A DNA stretch of 64,000 nucleotides, taken from Pseudazoarcus pumilus (lineage in GTDB: Bacteria; Pseudomonadota; Gammaproteobacteria; Burkholderiales; Rhodocyclaceae). Each line of letters begins with the position of its first letter. Positions within the stretch are counted from its first letter, which is position 1. Positions 43,813 to 52,179 of this stretch are shown here, piece after piece. The notes beneath the pieces are model-generated. The model ran no database searches and was not told the origin of the DNA. It was given only the letters and a program-made list of their open reading frames with translations. The stretch is taken from contig NZ_CP025682.1 of the NCBI RefSeq assembly GCF_002872475.1, forward strand, positions 3,038,001 through 3,102,000, written 5' to 3'. Both the position numbers and the translations under genes were made by a program.

Positions 43813-45420
43813 TCAGGCGAACGACGGCGCGCGAAAGCGTGCGAGGACCGCCGCCACGCGGGTCACGAAGGCGCCGATCATCGTCGCGACCACCGCCAGG
43901 AACAGATTCTCGGGATCCAGGTGCGGCGTCTGCCACGCCAGATAGGCGGACAGCAGAAAGCCCCAGATCAGCGGTACTTCGGCATAAAATTCGCCCTTGA
44001 GGCTCGCGATGTTGCCCGACTGGCGCACGAGGTCGCGCAGCATGCCGCCACCGGCCGCGGTGATCATCGCCAGCAACGGCCCCCACATCCACAGCGGCTC
44101 GGTGCGCTCGGAAACGGCCACCGCCACACCGGTCACCGTGAAGGCGGCGATCCCGACCGCATCGGACAGCTCGTAGAGATTGCGCAACACGCGATTGCGG
44201 CCGAAGGCCTCGAGCGCCTCACCAAGGCGCCCGCGTCGCCGCACCAGACGCAGGATACGGATGAGCACGAAGCCGACAACCACCGTCGCGCCCACCAGCC
44301 CGAGATACAACGGCGTGCCGAGCACCGCGAGCGGCTCGCGGCCGACCACCAGATCGCGCATCGCACCGCCGCCGACCGCCGGCAGGGCGGCGAGCACCAG
44401 CGCCCCGAGCAGGCTGTAGCGCTCCCGAAAGGCGATCAGCAGCCCGGACAGGGCGAACGCCACGGTGCCGACGATATCGAGTACGCGAAACCAGTCGGTG
44501 TCGAGCGTCTGCGCCAGCAGGATGGGCGAGAGGAAGGCGCTGATGATGCGCCGCATCTCGCCGCGCTCCTCGAGCCGCACGATGGCCTCGTCGAAGCGCT
44601 GCACGACCTCGGGCGAGACGCTTTGCTTGCTGAAGATGAAATGGATGTCGGTCGAGAAGCGCAGCGGATGCTCCTCGACCTGCTCTCGCCAACCCCCGCG
44701 CCAGGCCGAGGTAGTCGCCACCAGACGGTCGGCGATCACCGCGTCGACTCGCTTTTCCAGCAGGTTGCGCAGGTTCTGGTAATCGTTCTCGGCGGTGACG
44801 ATCAGCGCGGCGTTGGCAGGATCCGAGATATAGCCGTTGACCGCCTCATCGGCATACGCGAACCCGTCCACCACGCCCAGCCGCAACCCGGAGCGGCGGA
44901 ACCCGTCGAGCATCTGCGCGATGTCGTCATGCGGATGCAGCCCGGCCTCACCCCGGCGCAGATAGAAGACGTTGGTCTCCTGCCGGTACGGGCGAGAGTA
45001 ATGAACATACTCGGCGCGTTGCGCAGTCCAGGTCGCGCCCGATGCGATATCGGCCCGTCCGTCGCGCAGGCGCTCATGATGTTCGGCCCAAGCCAGATAG
45101 GGCTGCTGCACCGCGAAGCCGGCCTCGCGCGCAACCGCACGCATCAGTTCGATATCCACCCCGGTGAGCACGGTCGAGCCGTCGTGCGTCTTGGTGAACT
45201 GGTAGGGATCCCACAGATACCAGCCCCCCTGCAGGACCTGCAGATGACGGCCCGCCGCATCGATCTCGCGTTCGGTGCCCTGCTCCTGGGCCAGCGCCGC
45301 GCACGCGACAAGACCGCCGGCGAGCACCACCCCGGCCTGTACGACGCACACGCCGAGGACAGCGCGCAGCGACGCCAAGCAACGCGCAACGTGTGTCGAT
45401 ATCCACCTTGCTTCGGCCAT
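43813..45420 (-). CDS. Fusion: SBP_bac_3 ligand-binding domain + UPF0126 membrane domain
   Basis: A 535-residue protein. Signal peptide of ~45 residues, then residues ~50-290 are a bacterial type 3 solute-binding domain (GVDIELMRAVAREAGF, DIASGATWTAQRAEYVHYSRPY, RVDAVIADRLVA). Residues ~300-520 are the two UPF0126/glycine-transporter repeats (VGGGAMRDLVVGREP and AGGGMLRDLVRQSG), about seven helices. UPF0126 proteins are normally stand-alone ~205-residue inner-membrane proteins related to TRIC channels. The fusion puts the ligand domain in the periplasm directly on the channel. GGGGGAG precedes the ATG. Confidence 0.82.
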   Translation of the reverse strand: MAEARWISTHVARCLASLRAVLGVCVVQAGVVLAGGLVACAALAQEQGTEREIDAAGRHLQVLQGGWYLWDPYQFTKTHDGSTVLTGVDIELMRAVAREAGFAVQQPYLAWAEHHERLRDGRADIASGATWTAQRAEYVHYSRPYRQETNVFYLRRGEAGLHPHDDIAQMLDGFRRSGLRLGVVDGFAYADEAVNGYISDPANAALIVTAENDYQNLRNLLEKRVDAVIADRLVATTSAWRGGWREQVEEHPLRFSTDIHFIFSKQSVSPEVVQRFDEAIVRLEERGEMRRIISAFLSPILLAQTLDTDWFRVLDIVGTVAFALSGLLIAFRERYSLLGALVLAALPAVGGGAMRDLVVGREPLAVLGTPLYLGLVGATVVVGFVLIRILRLVRRRGRLGEALEAFGRNRVLRNLYELSDAVGIAAFTVTGVAVAVSERTEPLWMWGPLLAMITAAGGGMLRDLVRQSGNIASLKGEFYAEVPLIWGFLLSAYLAWQTPHLDPENLFLAVVATMIGAFVTRVAAVLARFRAPSFA

Positions 45421-45567
45421 CGCTCCCCCGCCCGGCGCATGCGCAGTCGATACGAATCGTAAGCCTAACAGGCCGACATGCGAATACGGCACGGGCGCGA
45501 CTCTCGCTACGACAACGGCGACCTCTGTCTCAGGGGAAAATGACGGTTGTGCGACGCTGCAATCGGG

Positions 45568-47402
45568 ATAGGGGCGGTCAGCTTACCTGACCGTTCCCCT
45601 CCCACACCACCCGGCATGCGGGTCCGCACCGGGCGGTTCGAGCAGTTGAGGTCATGAGAGCCGGGGCACTCCGATCCGGTCGAAGTAGGCGATAGGCATT
45701 GCCCGGTTCAGCGCCATGCGGCTGTTGCGCCACCAGCACCGACTGTTCGCGGCCACCTTGCGAGCGTCCGCCTCCGAAGCGCCCAGCGCTTTCAACTCCC
45801 GATACATCGTCGTACTCCGGCGCCAGTGCTTGAGCTGCACGGCACGCAGCCGGTGTCGAATCCACTCGTCGAGTCCGCGGAACACTTGCGGCGTCTGCGC
45901 GAGCTGGAAGTAGGCCTTCCAGCCCGGCATGTAAGTCCGGAGTTGTTCGGCGATCTCCGGCAGGCTACGCCCACCCGAGCGACGCGTCATTTGTCGGATG
46001 CGTTGCTTGAAGGTCTCTTTGGCCTTGTCCGCCACCTTGCATTTGACCTGACCGCCTCGGCCATACCAGAAGGCATAACCGAGAAACTTCCGGCCAGATG
46101 CGGGCGCGACGGCCGTCTTGGCCTCATTGACCTTCAGATGGAGTCGGTCGTAGAGCTTGCGCAGCCCGTCCAACACGCGTTCGCCCGCACGACGGCTGCG
46201 TACATATACGTTGCAGTCGTCGGCGTAACGCACGAAGCGGTGACCGCGCTGTTCCAACTCCCGATCCACCTCGTCGAGCAGCACGTTGGCCAGCAGCGGC
46301 GACAATGGCCCGCCTTGCGGCGTGCCCTCGTAGCGTTCCATGACCACTCCACCCTCCATGATCCCGGCCACGAGGTAGCGACGAATCAGCCGTAGCACGG
46401 CTTTGTCGTTGATGCGCCTCGATAACCGTTCCATCAGGATGTCGTGATTGACCCGGTCGAAGAATTTCTCCAGATCCACATCGACCACCACCCGGTAGCC
46501 GTCCTGCACGTAGCGCTGTGCATCGAGCACCGCGTCATGCGCACGGCGTCCCGGTCGAAAGCCATAGCTATGTTCGGAGAACGTCGGATCAATCTTGCGC
46601 TGCAAGACTTGCAGCAGGGCTTGCTGGATCAGCCGATCCGTCACCGTCGGTATCCCCAATTCACGCACGCCCCCGTCGGGTTTCGGAATCTGGACACGGC
46701 GCACCGGCGCGGGCCGGTAGCTGCCGTCCAGTAACGTTTCCCGAATCCGGGGCCAGTGCGCTCTCAGGTAGTCCGCCGTCTCGGCAATCGACCGACCATC
46801 CACCCCTGCACTGCCGCGATTGGATTTGACGCGCTTCCACGCCGCCTCCATGTTCGCGCTCGCGAGCACCTGCGCAAGCAGGCCCTCTCGCCCCGGGCTT
46901 CCAGTTGCATGCCGCGCCGTCCGTGCTTCATCACGCATCGCCTCAAGCGCGGCTTCACCCCGCCCTCCCGCGTTGCGCCCCGCATGACCGGGCTTCTGAT
47001 GCACTGCACGTTCGAGCGACATGGCCTTCGGCCCTCCTACTCGTTCGGCCCTTCGCCCCAGCACGGCAGCTACTACGGCCTCTGCTGACTTCTCGCTCCG
47101 GCTCGGCGCCGTCGCCCTTTCAGACACAAAGCGAGATCTCCCCAGGTAAGAACGCACTCCTTCGCTGCACAACCGCCGGATCTACGCCGCTTCGCCTTGA
47201 TCACGAGAGCTTCGCGGTTTCATGCCCGCTCGCCCTGCTCGGCAGCGCCTTCTATCCGATTCTTGTTCATCGGCTCGCAGCTTATGCTCCACGCTTCCTC
47301 CCCACACTCGGTCACCCTCATGCAGTTGCGCTTCACTTCGTTCGCTGTGATCAACTTACGGCGGGACTCGCACCCGCAGGAGTGCGCCCATGCTGGGCGC
47401 AC
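45568..47402 (-). mobile_element. Group II intron with reverse transcriptase
   Basis: The element reads leftward. Its 5' end is GTGCGCC at 47402. The 3' end has a domain V-like hairpin (45592-45637, GAACCGCCCGGTGCGG / CCGCATGCCGGGTGG arms), then a domain VI hairpin (GGTCAG-GTAAG-CTGACC) with a candidate bulged A, ending CCCCTAT at 45568. The intron-encoded protein lies at 45652-47022. It sits 5 bases after a terminator-type hairpin (47408-47437), the insertion preference of class C introns. The boundaries are by motif and may be off by a few bases. Confidence 0.8.
45652..47022 (-). CDS. ltrA: Group II intron reverse transcriptase/maturase
   Basis: A 456-residue intron-encoded protein. Reverse transcriptase blocks include KSNRGSAGVDG, GIPTVTDRLIQQALLQVL, DVDLEKFFDRVNHDILM, GTPQGGPLSPLLANVLLDE and the catalytic RYADDCNVYV. 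A maturase X domain follows (MPGWKAYFQLAQTPQVFRGLDEWIRHRLR). No HNH endonuclease domain is present, which favours insertion at replication forks or terminators as for class C. ATG 47022 is chosen because of GGAGGG upstream; the frame is open further to 47172. Confidence 0.9.
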   Translation of the reverse strand: MSLERAVHQKPGHAGRNAGGRGEAALEAMRDEARTARHATGSPGREGLLAQVLASANMEAAWKRVKSNRGSAGVDGRSIAETADYLRAHWPRIRETLLDGSYRPAPVRRVQIPKPDGGVRELGIPTVTDRLIQQALLQVLQRKIDPTFSEHSYGFRPGRRAHDAVLDAQRYVQDGYRVVVDVDLEKFFDRVNHDILMERLSRRINDKAVLRLIRRYLVAGIMEGGVVMERYEGTPQGGPLSPLLANVLLDEVDRELEQRGHRFVRYADDCNVYVRSRRAGERVLDGLRKLYDRLHLKVNEAKTAVAPASGRKFLGYAFWYGRGGQVKCKVADKAKETFKQRIRQMTRRSGGRSLPEIAEQLRTYMPGWKAYFQLAQTPQVFRGLDEWIRHRLRAVQLKHWRRSTTMYRELKALGASEADARKVAANSRCWWRNSRMALNRAMPIAYFDRIGVPRLS

Positions 47403-47407
47403 ATGAC

Positions 47408-47437
47408 AAAGGGCCGGACCTTTCGGTCCGACCCTTT
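47408..47437 (-). terminator. Terminator hairpin, target of the intron
   Basis: Read leftward, AAAGGGTCGGACC-GAAA-GGTCCGGCCCTTT pairs along 13 bp, with G-U pairs. It follows the tRNA-like 3' remnant at 47445 by 7 bases, the same arrangement as the tRNA-Arg and hairpin at 57652-57777. It is probably the original tRNA-Arg terminator displaced by island insertion. Confidence 0.6.
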
Positions 47438-47444
47438 GGAAAAC

Positions 47445-47459
47445 TGGCGCGCCTGGCGC
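47445..47459 (-). repeat. Repeat of the tRNA-Arg 3' end, candidate attachment site
   Basis: TGGCGCGCCTGGCGC is identical to 57701-57715, the CCA end and acceptor strand of tRNA-Arg, in the same orientation. The rest of the tRNA is absent. This is the geometry left by a tRNA-targeting integrase, the distal direct repeat of an island lying between 47460 and 57700. Confidence 0.55.
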
Positions 47460-47499
47460 CTTGATCATCTGGGGGCGTGGGTTGCACGGCGAGCTCTTT

Positions 47500-47871
47500 T
47501 CAGTGGGGCAATTCGTAAGCGATCCCGAGCCGGGCAGTGACGCTGCCGAGGCGCCGATCGCGCGTCCAGAGCCGGGTACCCGGTGATAGCTTGGTAGCTG
47601 CCAGCAGGTGAGCATCGGTATAGCCGACGCCCAGCCCGAAGAGGGCGTGATCGTCGATGAAGCGAAAGACTTCGTCGTCGGTGGCCACGATCGCAGGCGG
47701 AAGATTCTGCATTGCCTCGAGCACGACTGCCCGATGGTTGAGACTGCCGAGTGCGATCTCGCCCAACACATGCGGGTGCATGCACACCCGTCCTTCGTTC
47801 AAAAGTTCGGACAAGTGTGCTTCGGTGCTACGCATGTGGTCGATCCAGACCGAGGTGTCCACCAGGATCAT
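47500..47871 (-). CDS. vapC: VapC-type PIN-domain toxin
   Basis: A 123-residue PIN ribonuclease. Acidic catalytic residues are in LVDTSVWIDH (D5), LGEIALGS (Glu), GYTDAHLLA (Asp) and WTRDRRL (Asp). It should cleave RNA when free of antitoxin. The ATG overlaps the vapB stop (ATGA). Confidence 0.9.
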   Translation of the reverse strand: MILVDTSVWIDHMRSTEAHLSELLNEGRVCMHPHVLGEIALGSLNHRAVVLEAMQNLPPAIVATDDEVFRFIDDHALFGLGVGYTDAHLLAATKLSPGTRLWTRDRRLGSVTARLGIAYELPH

Positions 47872-48068
47872 TCCCCGTGTTCCGTCCGGCGCCGCGGGAT
47901 GTCGGTCAGCTGTGGTTCTGAGCCGCCCAGCAGGGCCAGCCGGCGGGCGCTTTCGCGTTGGATGAGCGCTCGCAACGCCTCCTTCACCAAGGCAGATTTT
48001 TCGGCCATGCCGGTCAGCGCCTGGGCCTTGGCCAAAAGTTCATCATCGAGCGCGAGCGTGGTGCGCAT
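47868..48068 (-). CDS. vapB: VapB-type antitoxin
   Basis: A 66-residue ribbon-helix-helix antitoxin (MRTTLALDDELLAKAQALTG, then SALVKEALRALIQRESARRL), the VapB/DUF2191 type. Its C-terminal tail would occupy the VapC active site. The ATG at 48068 follows GGGAGA. A short GCATCA/TGATGC inverted repeat just upstream (~48104-48119) is a candidate autoregulatory operator. Confidence 0.87.
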   Translation of the reverse strand: MRTTLALDDELLAKAQALTGMAEKSALVKEALRALIQRESARRLALLGGSEPQLTDIPRRRTEHGE

Positions 48069-48171
48069 ACCGTATCTCCCAACAAAAGGCATACCCTACT
48101 ATAGCATCATCAAGTGATGCGCTTTTTCGTGCGGATGGGCTTCTGTGACGTCCCGCAAAGCGGATAACCTA

Positions 48172-48618
48172 TTATCTGGCTGACCGCACAAACCCCGCGC
48201 GCAAGCCGTCCTCGAGCAAGTCCTTGGCGCGATGCCACAGAACGGGATCGCCCTCGCGCAAGACCTCGAGCAGCAGCGCTTTCTCGGGGAGGTAGATGCG
48301 GGCGAATCCGCGGTCGTAGGCGAGGATGGTTGAACTGTTGTCGATGAGATCGGCGAGTTTGATCGTCTTGGCCGTTGCGGGAGCCTTGGCGATGCGCTCG
48401 CGATCGAGCGCCTTTCGTGCGGCCCGGTTTCCGCCTTCGGGGCGTGAGACATCGGTGAGCCAGCCTACCAGCGTGGCGACCTCGCCGCCAAAGGTAGCTT
48501 CGACCTCAGCGCGGGTACGTCGCGTGTCCTCGAGTACGTCATGTAGGAGCGCGGCGGCGAGCATCTGAGGGGTGTGCTCAACCGTTGCGACGAGTTCGGC
48601 GACGGCGACCGGATGCAC
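48172..48618 (-). pseudogene. HD-domain phosphohydrolase, 5'-truncated
   Basis: A 148-codon frame resembling the (p)ppGpp hydrolase-like HD family: HPVAVAELVATV, ALLHDVLEDT and KLADLIDNSS supply the second His, the HD pair and the last Asp. The N-terminal ~25 residues with the first metal-binding His are missing. The homology continues a few codons upstream (EPYIVHP) and then meets a stop at about 48630, exactly where the kinase gene of the opposite strand begins. It is probably inactive. A GTG at the VHP codon is the only start. Confidence 0.7.
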
Positions 48619-48623
48619 GATGT

Positions 48624-49832
48624 ATGGCTCTTACAAGCCTACTCGAAAGTGTCCGTGATATCGGGGTAGAACCCCATGGCAATATCACGAGTGTGCATGG
48701 CGCGGTACAGGACACTACCGAGCGTCATCGCTTGTTGAAGACTCTGGCCGAGAGCGAGGAGCGTTTCAGGCAGATCGCGGAGAGTATCGACGACGTCTTC
48801 TGGATGGCGACGACCGACAGGTCGACGATGCTCTACGTCAGCCCTGCGTACGAGCGCGTTTGGCAAAGCCGCCTTCATCATCTGTACGAATCACCAAAGT
48901 CCTGGATGGATTCCATCCTGGATGAAGATCGGCCTGCGATCCTCCAAGCGAATGAGCCGAATCTAAGGCAAGGTTGGACGGTCGAGTACCGCATTCGGCG
49001 ACCGGATGGGAGCGTGCGATGGATTCTCGACCGGGCGTTCCCAGTGTTCGATGCGCAAGGCGAAGTGATCCGGATTGTCGGGGTGGCGCGCGACGTGACC
49101 GAACAGAAGGAAGCGGAGAACAACCTACTTATTGCTTTGGATCAAGTGCAGCGCAGCAATCGTGAGTTGGAGGATTTCGCTTACGTCGCCTCGCACGACT
49201 TGCAGGAGCCGCTGCGCAAGATCAAGGTGTTTTCCGATCGTCTCGACGCGCGCTCCGACGAGTTCGACGAGAAAGGTCGTGATTATCTCTCGCGAATCTC
49301 CCGCTCGGCCGAGCGCATGCAGACCTTGATTCGCGATCTGCTCGGCTATTCGCGCGTGGCCACCCGGGCCGAAGCAATGCGGCAGGTCTCACTCGACCAG
49401 ATTCTGACCGATGTGCTCAATGACCTGGAGGTCGCCATTGGTGACGCGCAGGCGAGCATCGAACGCAGCCCGCTGCCGGTCGTTACGGGGGATCCGCGTC
49501 AGTTGCAGCAATTGATGCAGAACCTCCTGGAGAATGCGCTCAAGTTCCGTCGTCCAAAGACAGCTTCCCGAATTCGAGTTTTTTCCAGAAGCGAGCGCAC
49601 GAGCGTTCAGATCCTTGTAGAGGACAACGGCATTGGCATCGACGAAGAGTTTGTGGAACGAATCTTCCGCCCCTTCCAGCGCCTGCACGGCAAGGGTGAA
49701 TATCCTGGAAGCGGCATCGGGTTGGCGATCGTCAAGAAAATCGCCGACCGTCATGGGGCGCAGATCGAGGTCCTCCCGACACCCGGGGGAGGCGCGACGT
49801 TTTGCGTAACGTTCGCTCGCGCCGGTGGATGA
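48624..49832 (+). CDS. PAS sensor histidine kinase, probably 5'-truncated
   Basis: A 402-residue kinase. Residues ~12-36 are the tail of a PAS/PAC unit (VHGAVQDTTERHRLL) with no head, so upstream domains are lost. A full PAS/PAC follows (SEERFRQIAESIDDVFW to VGVARDVTEQKEAE), then HisKA with phospho-acceptor H191 (YVASHDLQEPLRKIK), an N box (LLENALKFRRPK), a G1 box (VEDNGIGIDEEF) and a G2 box (GSGIGLAIVKKI). It is of the light/redox-type bacteriophytochrome-like class by HisKA sequence. There is no ribosome site before the first ATG. The catalytic part is intact. Confidence 0.75.
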   Translation: MALTSLLESVRDIGVEPHGNITSVHGAVQDTTERHRLLKTLAESEERFRQIAESIDDVFWMATTDRSTMLYVSPAYERVWQSRLHHLYESPKSWMDSILDEDRPAILQANEPNLRQGWTVEYRIRRPDGSVRWILDRAFPVFDAQGEVIRIVGVARDVTEQKEAENNLLIALDQVQRSNRELEDFAYVASHDLQEPLRKIKVFSDRLDARSDEFDEKGRDYLSRISRSAERMQTLIRDLLGYSRVATRAEAMRQVSLDQILTDVLNDLEVAIGDAQASIERSPLPVVTGDPRQLQQLMQNLLENALKFRRPKTASRIRVFSRSERTSVQILVEDNGIGIDEEFVERIFRPFQRLHGKGEYPGSGIGLAIVKKIADRHGAQIEVLPTPGGGATFCVTFARAGG

Positions 49833-50113
49833 ACGCGAGCAATGTGATTCCAACACGCAAAGGCATTGGGGCGCATCCCGCTCCGGAGCAGATCCCCGCC
49901 GCGAGTTGTGACTTTCTTCACGCTTGAAACGGGCCGGTCGTTGCGTTGCAACGGGCATCAGTGAATACTGATCATGCACTGCACAAAACCGGAGACCGTT
50001 ACCGACAAAGGATTTCCGGTTAGTTCTGATTGACCGATGCTGCGCGATGATGTGATTTTCCATGGGCAGGAGAATCATCGTGGATCCGTGTAGCAGATAT
50101 CGTCCGGAATCCC

Positions 50114-50548
50114 ATGAACGACCAAATTCTCCCCGCGTCAGATCGGCGCGGCGGCTTCACCTTGATCGAGTTGATGATCGTGGTGGCGATTGCTGCCATC
50201 CTCGCAGTGGTCGCGTTGCCGTCCTACACAGCCTACCTGCAAAAGCAGAAAATCCGTGCAGCACAAGCTGACCTGTCGGCGCTGGTGCTGCAGATGGAAA
50301 ATCATTTCCAGCAGCAGTTGCGTTATCCGGAACCGACCGCCGGCACCCTCGAGACACGCACCGTCTTTCCTGGCTGGGCGCCGTCCCAGGACGATCCCGG
50401 TTTCCAGTTCCGCATCGCCGTGTCCGCCGGCAAGGTATTTACGCTGTCGGCCTCCGGTACCGGAAAGCTTGCGGGGTGCACGCTATCGATTACCCACGAG
50501 AATGTGCGCAGCGCCTCGGGCTGTAGCCATGGATCGGAGTGGCTTTGA
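50114..50548 (+). CDS. Type IV pilin PilE-like
   Basis: A 144-residue prepilin: leader of 14 residues ending GG, then FTLIELMIVVAIAAILAVVALPSY with Glu at mature +5. A C-terminal Cys pair (AGCTLSIT and ASGCSHG) forms the usual disulfide loop. It should be processed by PilD and assembled into a type IV pilus. It is the first of five overlapping pilin genes to 54344, and there is no assembly ATPase or PilY1 gene nearby. Confidence 0.9.
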   Translation: MNDQILPASDRRGGFTLIELMIVVAIAAILAVVALPSYTAYLQKQKIRAAQADLSALVLQMENHFQQQLRYPEPTAGTLETRTVFPGWAPSQDDPGFQFRIAVSAGKVFTLSASGTGKLAGCTLSITHENVRSASGCSHGSEWL

Positions 50549-51033
50549 TGCGAGCCCAACAGGCAACGCGCGGGTTCACGCTGATCGAGCTGATGATCAC
50601 GCTCGGACTGCTCGCGATCCTGCTCACGCTGGGTTTGTCCTCTTCGTACTGGAGTGAGCGTTCGCGCTCCCGCGAGGCTGTTTCGCAGCTCGGCGCCGCC
50701 TACAGCAAGGCGCGCGCGCTTGCCGTGCGAAACCCGGCAATGGTCGGGCCGGGGATGGCCGCCGCGACGGTATGTTTAAGTGGCGACGCGATTCACGTCC
50801 ATGTCGGACTGCCGGCCGATTGCGGTATCGATTCGCTTTGGCGCGCCACACTTTCCGGCGGGTCGCGCACCCAGGTGTTTGCTGACGCGGCGACGAGCAC
50901 GGACTTTGCCTGCATCGCCGTCGACAACCGGGCGCGCATCGTCGCCGCCAACGTCGATGATGCGACCTGCACGACCGCATCGGAGATCACCGTAAGACAC
51001 GGAGGCTGGAATGTTGAAGCGAGCCTCATCTAG
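50548..51033 (+). CDS. Minor pilin, FimT/GspH-like
   Basis: A 161-residue prepilin with a leader of nine residues, then FTLIELMITLGLLAILLTLG (Glu +5). The following SREAVSQLGAAYSKARALAVRNP is typical of FimT/GspH. Three cysteines lie in the C-terminal half (TVCLS, PADCGIDS, FACIAV) plus one at ATC. The ATG overlaps the pilE stop (TGATG) and GGAG lies upstream. Confidence 0.85.
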   Translation: MRAQQATRGFTLIELMITLGLLAILLTLGLSSSYWSERSRSREAVSQLGAAYSKARALAVRNPAMVGPGMAAATVCLSGDAIHVHVGLPADCGIDSLWRATLSGGSRTQVFADAATSTDFACIAVDNRARIVAANVDDATCTTASEITVRHGGWNVEASLI

Positions 51034-51469
51034 ATCCTCTCGTATGCAGTCGGGCTCGGCGTTGCTCGATGCCCTTCTTGCGACTCTGGTATTGACGATA
51101 GTCGGCATGGGGCCGTTGTTGGTCACGGCCAAGGCGCTCGTAGCTCAGCGCCAGAGTACAGTCCAGCAGCTCACAGCGGTCGAACTGCGCGAGCTGATGC
51201 AGATGCGTGGCGTGCGTAGTTGCGACGAATTGGGCACACACGAGGTGCGTGTTGGCGACAACGTCGTGCAGGTCGCGATCGATTGTCCCGAGCGTGGCCC
51301 GGTCGCCATCAACGGGGTGCCACTGACCTTGAGCGGCGCGGCCGAGCGCAACGTGCGGCTGTCGGTGACCGCGCCGGACTGGTTTGGCGGTAGCGGAAAG
51401 CTGCTGCTTGAGGAGGTTGGCGCGCCGGAGGGCGACGACGGTGAAGATGGCGGCGAGGACGGAGCATGA
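51011..51469 (+). CDS. Minor pilin, PilV-like, atypical
   Basis: A 152-residue protein with a PilV-like N-terminus after a G15 cleavage site: SALLDALLATLVLTIVGMGPL, with Asp instead of Glu at mature +5. Then RQSTVQQLTAVELRELMQMRG. The C-terminal tail is acidic and Gly-rich. It starts 23 bases inside the fimT-like gene and overlaps the next gene by 4 bases. Confidence 0.78.
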   Translation: MLKRASSRSSRMQSGSALLDALLATLVLTIVGMGPLLVTAKALVAQRQSTVQQLTAVELRELMQMRGVRSCDELGTHEVRVGDNVVQVAIDCPERGPVAINGVPLTLSGAAERNVRLSVTAPDWFGGSGKLLLEEVGAPEGDDGEDGGEDGA

Positions 51470-52179
51470 GGCGTCAGCGCGGCATTTCGCTGATCTCGAC
51501 GATGATCGGCTTGCTCATCGGCATGCTCGGCGTCGTCACGATGACGGCCATCTATGTCACGCAGTCCACGCAGACTGAACGTACGCGCCAGTCGAGTACG
51601 CTGGACGGCCAATCCGCACTGGGCATTGTCGTGGCCCAACTCGAATTGCAGCGCGCGGGGTTCGGCGTCGCCTCAGACACCAACAGTTGTTTTGGACCCT
51701 CGGACCCCGGCCCATCCGGTACCGCCAACGAGGATTTCGTATTGATTCGCGATGCCGCGTTCGATGCGGGCGGCTTCACGGCAGGCTCGGCAGTTGACGT
51801 GCCCGCGCCGGCGGGGACCGAAGATGAGGAGCCCGACCTTGCGGTCGACGGCAATGCTGTCGCCTGGCATTGGGTCGACGCCGACGGGGGCAGCCAGTGC
51901 GCGGCACTGGTGGGCGATGGCGAGCGACTTCTACTGTTGTCCGACACAGACTGTGCAACGGCCACCGACTGGGACAGTTTGAACTGGGGTGATGACGAGA
52001 TCGCAGTGGTCATGGTCAATGGCGCACCGACCTTCTCTGCTTACCGATCGGCGACGGGTTGTTCTCCTTTCGGTCGTCTGCCGCAAGGCTCTGGACTGTA
52101 CGTGTCGATCCGCGTCGGCCAAAGCGTCGCAGGCATGAACTCATCGAGTACGTTATGCATTCCCAACATCTGCCAGTGA
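51466..52179 (+). CDS. Minor pilin, PilW-like, atypical
   Basis: A 237-residue protein with leader MRRQRG, then ISLISTMIGLLIGMLGVVTM; mature +5 is Ser instead of Glu. The DGQSALGIVVAQLELQRAGFG segment is typical of PilW. Cysteine-containing loops follow in the globular part. It overlaps the pilX-like gene. Confidence 0.8.
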   Translation: MRRQRGISLISTMIGLLIGMLGVVTMTAIYVTQSTQTERTRQSSTLDGQSALGIVVAQLELQRAGFGVASDTNSCFGPSDPGPSGTANEDFVLIRDAAFDAGGFTAGSAVDVPAPAGTEDEEPDLAVDGNAVAWHWVDADGGSQCAALVGDGERLLLLSDTDCATATDWDSLNWGDDEIAVVMVNGAPTFSAYRSATGCSPFGRLPQGSGLYVSIRVGQSVAGMNSSSTLCIPNICQ

